Shown here: positions 1 to 5,790 of the stretch, piece after piece | Layout: each line of letters begins with the position of its first letter | How positions within the stretch are numbered: the stretch's first letter is position 1 | Source of the DNA: Candidatus Altimarinota bacterium | GTDB lineage: Bacteria > Patescibacteriota > Gracilibacteria > Absconditabacterales > Absconditicoccaceae | Direction of reading: 5' to 3' | DNA: 7,732 bases | NCBI GenBank assembly: GCA_027062165.1 | Contig: JAMOTU010000104.1 | Span: forward strand, 1-7,732 | Notes under the pieces: model-generated | Databases searched by the model: none | What the model saw: the letters and a program-made list of their open reading frames with translations, nothing else | What the model was told of the DNA's origin: nothing | Translations under genes and position numbers: made by a program

Positions 1-2
1 AA

Positions 3-977
3 AGAAGGTTTTATTTATTTTCTATCTATTACTCTTCCTTAACTATTATTCAAGCCTTATTTTGTTTTTTTGGACTTTACTTTTTTAAAAATGTATTTGT
101 TATTCCAATAGCTTTTGTATTAGCTCATTTAATAGTCTTTATATCTATTTTATATTTAGAAAGAGAAAATATAGCTTTACTACCCATTAAAAAAGTTTTT
201 AAAAGTAAACTTATAAAAAAGCTTTTATCTATTTATAAAGATAGTTTTTTAAACTATCTTTCTACTAAATTAAAAGCTACAACAGATAATTATTTTGGTT
301 CTTTTTTAAAAGAAGCCCAGGTAAGTTCTTTAAATTTTGCTTATTTTACATATGGTTCTATAGGAAGTGTTTTAAAACTTGATACTATTTTAATGACAAA
401 ATTAGCTGAAGAAAAAAGTTTTAATACCCTTTTAAAATCTATTTTTTATTCTTCCTTTATAACCTTTTTCATTAGTTTTTTAGTTTTTTATTTTTCCTAT
501 GACCTTATTAAACTTCTTTTTGAATATGGTCACTTTAAAGGAAAAGATACAAATTTAGTGGCAAGTTTATTAAAACTAGCCATATTTCTTTTGCCACTAG
601 GAATTTTAAATGCTATATTTTCAAGATACTATTTTGTCAAAGATAAAATTAAACTGACGGTGAAAATCTACTTTTTAAGTGTAATAGTAAATGCTGTTTT
701 AGATTATTTGTTTATATTTCATTTTAATTTGGAAGTTTATGGTTTAGTACTTGCTACTCTGCTTTCAGCTTGCTTTTCCTTAGGTTTATATATAATTTAT
801 GTTACTTTAATTGAGGAAAAAAGTTTAAAAAAATTAATAAAGTTAACTGGCTGCATAATTTTAAGTATTGTTGTGACATTTGGTTTGGCTAAATTGATTC
901 ATATAGTTTTTGATCCATATATAACAAAATTGGTGGAGTTTGTTCATTATTTGATTAAGGAAAGAGTGAATTTGTAA
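3..977 (+). CDS. MurJ/MviN-family lipid flippase, C-terminal part (5' end outside window)
   Basis: The frame is open from the left window edge to the TAA at 975-977, giving 324 visible residues. An ATG at 393 is internal, because clear family sequence precedes it. The protein is a polytopic membrane protein with hydrophobic segments near visible residues 10-28, 30-52, 150-170, 185-205, 218-240, 244-268 and 280-302. Family-like stretches are TTDNYFGSFLKEAQVSSLNFAY (around 91-112, matching the MurJ 'D-R-x-x-A-S-x-L-x-x-G-x-x-x-x-L-N-Y-A' region) and LLFEYGHFKGKDT (around 171-183, matching 'LLFERGxFTxxDT'). MurJ proteins of the MOP superfamily flip lipid-linked peptidoglycan precursor across the inner membrane. 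The match is divergent: the usual D-R is D-N here. A flippase for another polyprenyl-linked glycan is therefore possible, especially beside a glycan operon. The gene converges on that operon and is not part of it. Confidence 0.75.
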   Translation, partial: RRFYLFSIYYSSLTIIQALFCFFGLYFFKNVFVIPIAFVLAHLIVFISILYLERENIALLPIKKVFKSKLIKKLLSIYKDSFLNYLSTKLKATTDNYFGSFLKEAQVSSLNFAYFTYGSIGSVLKLDTILMTKLAEEKSFNTLLKSIFYSSFITFFISFLVFYFSYDLIKLLFEYGHFKGKDTNLVASLLKLAIFLLPLGILNAIFSRYYFVKDKIKLTVKIYFLSVIVNAVLDYLFIFHFNLEVYGLVLATLLSACFSLGLYIIYVTLIEEKSLKKLIKLTGCIILSIVVTFGLAKLIHIVFDPYITKLVEFVHYLIKERVNL

Positions 978-986
978 GGGGGAGAA

Positions 987-1075
987 TGTCCCGAAAACTG
1001 TGTAAAGCCAAATTATAACTATGAAGTTCAATGTTCCTAATTTTAACCCTTGACTTTACACAATTTTTCAAGGTA
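987..1075. repeat. Imperfect palindrome; likely paired ends of a decayed IS256-type element or MITE
   Basis: The arm AAAACTGTGTAAAG at 994-1007 is the reverse complement of 1054-1067 with 13 of 14 positions matching. Pairing continues inward with three more matches (1009-1011 with 1050-1052). With one bulged base at 1068 it extends outward to about 987/1075, where the mismatches are mostly transitions. A 38-base spacer separates the arms. From memory, termini containing GTCC...TGTGTAAA resemble those of IS256-family elements, but this was not searched. No transposase remains, and no convincing target-site duplication is visible (only a weak TAAG similarity on both sides). The repeat begins about ten bases after the MurJ-like stop codon. 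Alternatives are a non-autonomous MITE, or a structured RNA at the end of the convergent transcripts. Confidence 0.5.
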
Positions 1076-1091
1076 GTTCCGTTTAAGAGTA

Positions 1092-1112
1092 TAATAAAAC
1101 TTATTTTTATTA
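1092..1112 (-). terminator. AT-only 8-bp hairpin at end of the glycan operon, weak terminator candidate
   Basis: On the minus strand TAATAAAA (1112-1105, starting with the stop codon of the last gene) pairs perfectly with TTTTATTA (1099-1092) around the five-base loop ATAAG. The stem has no G-C pair and no clean U-tract follows, so intrinsic termination is doubtful. Its position between convergent genes is the main support. Confidence 0.25.
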
Positions 1113-2279
1113 AAACATTGAATAATATATTTCAAAAATTTTCTGGGATATAATACTCCAATTAAATTCTTTTTCAACTTTCTTTCTCCCATACTCTCCC
1201 ATTTTAATTCTTAATTCTTTATTATTTATCAAAATCTCTAACTTTTTTATCAATTTTTCAGTATCTTTGGGTTTTATCAAAAAGCCGCTTTTTCCATTCT
1301 CCACAATACTCATTGGACCCTCAACTAACGTAGAAATTATTGGCAATCTAAAAGCCATGGCTTCAATTAATACTAAACCAAAACTTTCATAATGCGTTGG
1401 TAATACAAAAATATCTGAAATTTTATAAATTTTTTTTAATTTTTCAAAACTTAAATGTCCAAAATAGATAATATATTCGTTTCTTTTAGATTGATTAATG
1501 ATAAAGTCTTTTAAACTTCCATCACCTGCAATTAATAGTTTTATATTTCTATATTTGTTGGTTAAATTTCTAAAAGATTCAATTAGCTCAATTATTCCTT
1601 TAGCTCTTTCCAATCTTCCAACGAATAAAATTAAGACATCTTCCGATGAAAAGTTATAAATTTTTCTTAAACTCTCTTTACTTTCATTAACCTCGAAATC
1701 TTCTAAGCATATAGCACCAGGAATATACTCTAATTTTTCTTTTGGAATTTTATAAATTTTTTTATAATAATTAAGTCTATACTTACTTTCAACAAATAAT
1801 TTTTTAGGAAATCTTAATGTGATTGGCTGGATTAAAAAATATTTCGGAAACGAAATTGGAAAGGATTTCCATGTAAAATGTCCTCCTCTATAATGAGCTA
1901 TTGAAGGTTTGTTTTTTAGATAAGGAGCTATTACGTCGTAAATAAAACTTGCAGTTCCATGAATATGTAGAATTCCATTATTAGTATTTTTTATAAATTT
2001 TATTAATTCTGATGAAAACTCTATTGGATAATGGAAAGATTTTGCTTTTAATATTATCAATTTATATCCATCTCTATGTGTTAATTCTACTTCTGGCTGT
2101 TTTAATGTGGATGAGAGATTGACTAAGATATGTTCAAATTCTTTATTTTTATCGTATTTTATTAAATTTTTGATAAATCTATTTATAGTGTGGTCTAAAT
2201 TAACAAATCCTTCTGGATTATTTTTTAAATGTGGATAAAGTGGTTCCATTGTATGGGTTAGTATGTGGTAGATTCTCAT
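1110..2279 (-). CDS. GT4-family glycosyltransferase (GT-B fold), last gene of the operon
   Basis: This 389-residue protein is a typical length for GT4 retaining glycosyltransferases, which move a sugar from a nucleotide-sugar onto a lipid- or glycan-linked acceptor at the cytoplasmic membrane face. The C-terminal half carries the family signatures: FVGRLERAKG at 219-228 (start of the donor-binding domain), AGDG at 251-254, and HYESFGLVLIEAM around 296-308, which contains the E-x7-E motif (E298, E306). The N-terminal acceptor domain has HIHGTASF (105-112) and YRGGHFTW (130-137). The ATG at 2279 gives the expected MRIYHILTH beta-strand start, but no Shine-Dalgarno is visible. A 13-bp inverted repeat (2278-2290) covers the start codon, so translation may depend on the upstream LicD gene ending 23 nt before. 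Donor and acceptor sugars cannot be read from the sequence. Confidence 0.88.
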   Translation of the reverse strand: MRIYHILTHTMEPLYPHLKNNPEGFVNLDHTINRFIKNLIKYDKNKEFEHILVNLSSTLKQPEVELTHRDGYKLIILKAKSFHYPIEFSSELIKFIKNTNNGILHIHGTASFIYDVIAPYLKNKPSIAHYRGGHFTWKSFPISFPKYFLIQPITLRFPKKLFVESKYRLNYYKKIYKIPKEKLEYIPGAICLEDFEVNESKESLRKIYNFSSEDVLILFVGRLERAKGIIELIESFRNLTNKYRNIKLLIAGDGSLKDFIINQSKRNEYIIYFGHLSFEKLKKIYKISDIFVLPTHYESFGLVLIEAMAFRLPIISTLVEGPMSIVENGKSGFLIKPKDTEKLIKKLEILINNKELRIKMGEYGRKKVEKEFNWSIISQKIFEIYYSMF

Positions 2280-2290
2280 AGTAACACTAT
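2278..2290 (-). promoter_or_regulatory. Small inverted repeat over a start codon lacking a Shine-Dalgarno
   Basis: ATAGT-GTT-ACTAT is a 5-bp stem with a 3-base loop that includes the first two bases of the GT4 start codon. No ribosome-binding site precedes this gene, unlike most other junctions here. It could lower independent initiation, but such a short A/T-rich stem may also be chance. Confidence 0.2.
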
Positions 2291-2302
2291 TTTAGCAATT
2301 AT

Positions 2303-3007
2303 TTAAAATTTTATTATTAATCTTACTTTATTACTAATCTTACTAAGAAATTGTTTTGTTTTGAAAAGTATAAATAATTTATTAGTTTTAATTTTTTCAA
2401 TTGAAAATTTATATTTTATAAAGTAAATTACCAATAATAACGGAAAAAATATTCTGATAACTAGTTTACGCCAGGGTTTAGACCAATATATAGGATCCCT
2501 AACATTCCAATCTCCATAAATAATTTCCAAAACTTTTTTAGAATTGTTTGGAATGGTAACTTCCACTCCCAAGAACTTAGTGGTTTTTAAAGGAAAGATA
2601 TCTTTTTTGTCAAATTCTAAAATTTTAACTTTTTCATGATAAATTACATCATTATATTTATATACCAACTTATCACTTTGATCATGTAATATATAGATAT
2701 CAATCGGTATATTCTTATATTTCAAAGTGATATCAAAAGGTTTATTTTCAAAATAAACAATTTTCTCTACAAAGATATTATAATTTTTTAGCAGTTCTAA
2801 ATTTTTTACTACCTCTATAAAATCACATTCGGAAATCGCTATATCCACATCATAGTCCCATTGAAGAATATCATTTTCTCTTATGGCTCCTAATAAACTA
2901 CCAAATATTAGGAAGTATCTAATTTTTATCTTTTTTGAAAAATCATTAAATCTTTCAAAAAATTCTTTTATATGTTCCTTATTTAAATAATATTCTTTTT
3001 TCTTCAT
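2303..3007 (-). CDS. LicD-family phosphotransferase, candidate ribitol-phosphate transferase (fukutin/FKRP-like)
   Basis: The LicD family (nucleotidyltransferase fold) moves a phospho-alcohol from a CDP-activated donor to a glycan. Members include bacterial phosphocholine transferases and the eukaryotic ribitol-phosphate transferases fukutin and FKRP. Numbered from the chosen start (234 residues), the signatures are YFLIFGSLLGAIR ending at 43, then WDYDVDI at 50-56 with metal-binding aspartates D51, D53 and D55, a later IDIYI strand near 102-106, and GDW at 165-167. After about residue 175 comes a basic tail with a hydrophobic stretch (IFFPLLLVIYFI), which may hold it at the membrane. I prefer the ATG at 3007 over 3013 because GGTGA (3018-3014) lies 6 nt before it. 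The preceding gene makes a CDP-alditol, and no choline genes are visible, so ribitol phosphate is the inferred cargo. Phosphocholine or another phospho-group remains possible. Confidence 0.82.
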   Translation of the reverse strand: MKKKEYYLNKEHIKEFFERFNDFSKKIKIRYFLIFGSLLGAIRENDILQWDYDVDIAISECDFIEVVKNLELLKNYNIFVEKIVYFENKPFDITLKYKNIPIDIYILHDQSDKLVYKYNDVIYHEKVKILEFDKKDIFPLKTTKFLGVEVTIPNNSKKVLEIIYGDWNVRDPIYWSKPWRKLVIRIFFPLLLVIYFIKYKFSIEKIKTNKLFILFKTKQFLSKISNKVRLIIKF

Positions 3008-3013
3008 AAGCAT

Positions 3014-3018
3014 TCACC
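3014..3018 (-). promoter_or_regulatory. Shine-Dalgarno GGTGA for the LicD-family gene
   Basis: GGTGA ends six bases before the ATG at 3007 but directly abuts the ATG at 3013, so it favours the second ATG (protein starting MKKKEYY). It lies just after the TAA (3023-3021) of the upstream gene. Confidence 0.6.
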
Positions 3019-3020
3019 AA

Positions 3021-4385
3021 TTAGCTTGTTGCGTTACTCTTTCTTATTTCTATAACTTGTCCAGTAACATTTGAAAGCAAAACACTTAAAGTCATTTTAG
3101 CAACATAATATGGATCTAATAATGTTTCTGGAGGTTCTTTACCAAAGTTTTCAAATCTCATTGGTGTTGCTGTTCTTTCCGGGCAAATAGCATTTATTTT
3201 TATTCCATCCTTGCTCCACTCCTCACTAAGTGCTTGAACTAAATTAACCATAGCGGCTTTTGTAGAGGAATAAATGGAATAGAACGCTCTTCCTCTTGTA
3301 TATGAACTTGATGTGAAAAGAATAAGGGATCCTTTAGATTCCTTTAAATAAGAATAGCTCTCTAATGCAACATTTATACTTCCAATATAATTAATATTTA
3401 TTTGTTCAATAACTTCATCATAATTGAAATGGAGTAAAGGTTTCTTTTTTAAAATTGCTGCCGTAACAATAACATAATCAACTTTTCCCTCTTTTTTATA
3501 TACAGATTCTAATGCTTTCCTTATATCGTTTCTATTTCTAACATCAACTCCATTACTTCTTGAAAATCCATAAACTATTGCTCCTACTTTTAAAGCTTCT
3601 TCCATTATTGCTTTTCCGATTCCTCTACTGGCTCCAAAAATAACGATTACTTTATTTTTTAAATTTTCTATGTTCTCTTCTAAGTTTTTAATAGTCTTTA
3701 ATTGAAATAGTTTATCTGCTAAGTAAAGATCTATTGGATATGTAATTTTTATATTTTCTTCTTCTCCTTTAACCACATACACATCTGATAATTTATAATG
3801 GATAATTAAACCGCAATCATCTGTAACCTTTGTAAAATTATCTTTTTTTGCAAGATTATGTGCTTTTTTTATTAATCCAAGTTTAAATCCTTGAGGAGTT
3901 TGCCCCCTCCAATATTTACTTCTATCTGGAATTTCTATTATTTTAAGTTTTTCATCAACCTTTATTATAGTGTCCGTAGAAGGAATTGCCACATCTACTG
4001 CATCATATTTTTGTAAAGCATTAATAACATCATCAATAATTTTGTGTGATATCAATGGTCTTACAGCATCATGTATCAAAACTAAACTATTATCATCATC
4101 ATTTATAGAATTTACCCCAATATAAGAGCTTTCTTGTCTAGTTTTCCCTCCAATTAATATTTTACTTACCTTGGACCAGTTATTTTTATTTACTAAATCT
4201 TCTACCTTTGAAATGTAATCTTTTAATGTAACTATTATAATTTCATCTACTTTTGGATGAGATTGAAAAACTGAAACGGTATGTTCTAAAACTGTTTTCC
4301 CAGAAAGCTTTAAAAATTGTTTCGGTGTTTCTTCTCCGAACCTTATTCCTTTTCCAGAGGCTAATATTATTGCATATACTTTAAT
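3021..4385 (-). CDS. Bifunctional ribitol-5-phosphate cytidylyltransferase / ribulose-5-phosphate reductase (Bcs1/Acs1-like), ATT start
   Basis: The predicted protein has 454 residues and two domains. Residues 1-230 are an IspD-like cytidylyltransferase: AIILASGKGIRFG (5-17), PKQF (21-24), GGKTRQ, HDAVRP (105-110), RGQTPQGF (160-166) and NIKIT (211-215). Residues 243-454 are a short-chain dehydrogenase: GASRGIG (251-257, NADPH loop), SSS (359-361) and the catalytic Y372-x3-K376 pair, then CPERTATPM. Haemophilus Bcs1/Acs1 has this arrangement; it reduces D-ribulose 5-phosphate and couples the product to CTP, giving CDP-ribitol. The SDR catalytic residues are intact, so both steps look active. 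The first ATG/GTG/TTG in frame is TTG at 4079, which would delete the CTP-binding loop. An in-frame TAG sits at 4415-4413, and ATT at 4385 is the only well-placed start, behind a strong Shine-Dalgarno. CDP-mannitol or another CDP-alditol is the main alternative product. A plain MEP-pathway IspD is unlikely given the fusion. Confidence 0.87.
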   Translation of the reverse strand: MKVYAIILASGKGIRFGEETPKQFLKLSGKTVLEHTVSVFQSHPKVDEIIIVTLKDYISKVEDLVNKNNWSKVSKILIGGKTRQESSYIGVNSINDDDNSLVLIHDAVRPLISHKIIDDVINALQKYDAVDVAIPSTDTIIKVDEKLKIIEIPDRSKYWRGQTPQGFKLGLIKKAHNLAKKDNFTKVTDDCGLIIHYKLSDVYVVKGEEENIKITYPIDLYLADKLFQLKTIKNLEENIENLKNKVIVIFGASRGIGKAIMEEALKVGAIVYGFSRSNGVDVRNRNDIRKALESVYKKEGKVDYVIVTAAILKKKPLLHFNYDEVIEQININYIGSINVALESYSYLKESKGSLILFTSSSYTRGRAFYSIYSSTKAAMVNLVQALSEEWSKDGIKINAICPERTATPMRFENFGKEPPETLLDPYYVAKMTLSVLLSNVTGQVIEIRKSNATS

Positions 4386-4388
4386 TTT

Positions 4389-4397
4389 ATCACCTCC
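4389..4397 (-). promoter_or_regulatory. Nine-base perfect Shine-Dalgarno that sets an ATT start
   Basis: GGAGGTGAT is fully complementary to the conserved 3' end of bacterial 16S rRNA (anti-SD region ATCACCTCC). GGAGG ends seven bases before the ATT at 4385. The TGA stop of the methyltransferase (4392-4390) is embedded in this site, so ribosomes that terminate there are already placed for re-initiation. The unusually strong site probably compensates for the rare start codon. Confidence 0.75.
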
Positions 4398-5013
4398 ACT
4401 TTTTTTGAAAAACTATTCCAAAATTTGGTCTTAAGCGGGGATAAATTTTGAAAATTATTTTAGAAAAGAATGAAATTTCATTAAAATTTTCGTCATTAAT
4501 AAAAAATTTTGTTTTTTTAATCGTATATTTATTACCAAAAATTGTAGATATTAAATTTTTAATGTCGGAAGGAGTATACGTCCCCACCGTATCTAACATC
4601 ATCTCTTTTCCTTTAAATAAATTATAATAAATAGTCCACAAACTTACTGGATTATGTAGTGTAATTATCAAATAACCATTTTTCTTTAAAATTTTATCCA
4701 ATTTTAAAAATAAGTTCAATAAATTATGAACATAACATATTACATCACCTAAAAAGATAACATCAAATTTTTTATTAAGTTTTAGAATTTCATTTAAATT
4801 ATTTGCGTCGTCATAATAAACATTATATCCTTTTTTCCTTAATTCTTCTATCTTGTTTTTATCTATATCTATGCCATATACTTCTTTTGATACTTTTTGT
4901 AACCAACCAAATATCCAAGAATAATCACCGTTTATTTTTCTATTTCCTAGAAAACCTATATCTAATACAGTTTTATCTTTAACATATTTACATAAAAATT
5001 GTGATCTTAGCAT
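4390..5013 (-). CDS. Class I SAM-dependent methyltransferase
   Basis: This small single-domain Rossmann methyltransferase (207 residues from the chosen ATG) would move a methyl group from S-adenosylmethionine, here probably onto a sugar or glycan terminus. Motif I is VLDIGFLGN (16-24), which keeps D-x-G but lacks the usual G-x-G-x-G. The acidic residue binding the ribose is in YGIDID (46-51). Motif II is FDVIFLGDVICYV (83-95) and motif III KNGYLIITLHNP (111-122). The start is set at ATG 5013 because AGAAGG (5027-5022) lies eight bases upstream. An in-frame GTG at 5022 would overlap that ribosome-binding site and add only three residues. The gene begins five bases after the deacetylase stop, and its own TGA lies inside the Shine-Dalgarno of the next gene. 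The substrate is unknown; a role in capping or decorating the operon's glycan is inferred from context alone. Confidence 0.8.
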   Translation of the reverse strand: MLRSQFLCKYVKDKTVLDIGFLGNRKINGDYSWIFGWLQKVSKEVYGIDIDKNKIEELRKKGYNVYYDDANNLNEILKLNKKFDVIFLGDVICYVHNLLNLFLKLDKILKKNGYLIITLHNPVSLWTIYYNLFKGKEMMLDTVGTYTPSDIKNLISTIFGNKYTIKKTKFFINDENFNEISFFSKIIFKIYPRLRPNFGIVFQKKWR

Positions 5014-5018
5014 TATTT

Positions 5019-5789
5019 TCACCTTCTATAAACTTTTAAATACTTATCTTTACTATTATATAATATAAAACCTTCTGCATAATCAATGCAATAAGGTAAT
5101 CCCCTATATTTATTCAAACATAATATTCTTTCAACATAACATCTTTTTGGTTCTTGAAGTTGAGATTGATAAATCTTCATCATTTTTTCTTTTTCTTTAA
5201 CTACATCAGAGATATCTATTAAAACATTAGGGATTAATGTATTCCAAACTTCGTATTGCATAATTTTTCCGTTCCATTTATGTTCTTTTAAAACATCTCT
5301 TAAAGAAAGATTTAATCTTACATGATCATGATGAGAATCAAAAATTGATGGTAGAAATATAACATGTGGTTTATATATTTCTAGTTCTTTTTTTATTACT
5401 TCCTTTCCTTCATCGATTAGAAAATGTTTTCCTTTTATAGGAAAAGCTTCCTCTAAACTCTGTTTTATATTTAAAAGATTTAATATCTTAGAAGCTTCTT
5501 TTTTCCTTACTTCGTTATCTGCATTTGTCATCCAAACTATTTTAATACTAGTTCCTAATTTTTTTAATTTTATAATTGTTCCTCCCATACCAAATATTTC
5601 ATCATCCGGATGAGGAGCTAAAATAAGTACTTTCTTTATAAGTTTTAAGTTATCCATATTCCATAAAATTGGATAAGATGCCACTTTATTATTTAAATAG
5701 GTATGAGTATAGGATATTAAATCAAAATATTTTTCAAATTTTAAAGGTAAAATTATTCTTTTCAAAAGTTTTTTTAATGAACTAAACAC
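5019..5789 (-). CDS. PIG-L/LmbE-family zinc-dependent deacetylase
   Basis: PIG-L/LmbE enzymes are zinc hydrolases that remove acetyl groups from N-acetylated sugars, such as GlcNAc-PI, MshB and bacillithiol substrates. With 256 residues this is the usual length. The first metal motif is APHPDDE at 58-64 (H60 and D63 expected as zinc ligands, D62 as general base). The second is FDSHHDH at 150-156, fitting D-x-H-x-D-H with H156 as third ligand. About 55 residues precede the core, with a basic amphipathic start (SSLKKLLKRIILPLKF) that may touch the membrane. I prefer the GTG at 5789 because GGAG (5799-5796) lies six bases upstream. An ATG at 5801 in the same frame has no ribosome-binding site and would add four residues. 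Context suggests it deacetylates an amino sugar of the operon's glycan or its lipid-linked intermediate; the exact substrate is not visible. Confidence 0.85.
   Translation of the reverse strand: MFSSLKKLLKRIILPLKFEKYFDLISYTHTYLNNKVASYPILWNMDNLKLIKKVLILAPHPDDEIFGMGGTIIKLKKLGTSIKIVWMTNADNEVRKKEASKILNLLNIKQSLEEAFPIKGKHFLIDEGKEVIKKELEIYKPHVIFLPSIFDSHHDHVRLNLSLRDVLKEHKWNGKIMQYEVWNTLIPNVLIDISDVVKEKEKMMKIYQSQLQEPKRCYVERILCLNKYRGLPYCIDYAEGFILYNSKDKYLKVYRR
5022..5027 (-). promoter_or_regulatory. Shine-Dalgarno AGAAGG for the methyltransferase gene
   Basis: AGAAGG followed by TGA reads through the deacetylase stop codon (TGA, 5021-5019) and ends eight bases before ATG 5013. It argues against the GTG at 5022 as start and implies coupled translation. 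Confidence 0.55.
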
Positions 5790-5790
5790 T

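Noticed and set aside
393..977. Flippase gene starting at ATG 393
   Set aside because: The same frame is open to the window edge with MurJ-like sequence before it, so 393 is an internal methionine.
978..993. Short GGGA...TCCC hairpin as a terminator for the flippase gene
   Set aside because: The stem has only four pairs and no T-tract follows; it is better explained as part of the IS-like end.
3021..4079. Cytidylyltransferase-SDR starting at TTG 4079 (352 residues, MIHDAVRP...)
   Set aside because: The frame stays open upstream and encodes a perfect IspD N-terminus with the CTP-binding loop; TTG 4079 is internal.
3021..4385. Housekeeping IspD of the MEP isoprenoid pathway
   Set aside because: The fused, intact SDR domain and the neighbouring LicD-family gene fit CDP-alditol synthesis better; MEP IspD proteins normally lack this domain.
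4355..4410. Programmed -1 frameshift at A-AAA-AAG in the methyltransferase, as in dnaX
   Set aside because: The -1 frame reaches a stop after about ten codons and does not enter the cytidylyltransferase frame; only a +1 shift or loss of one A would.
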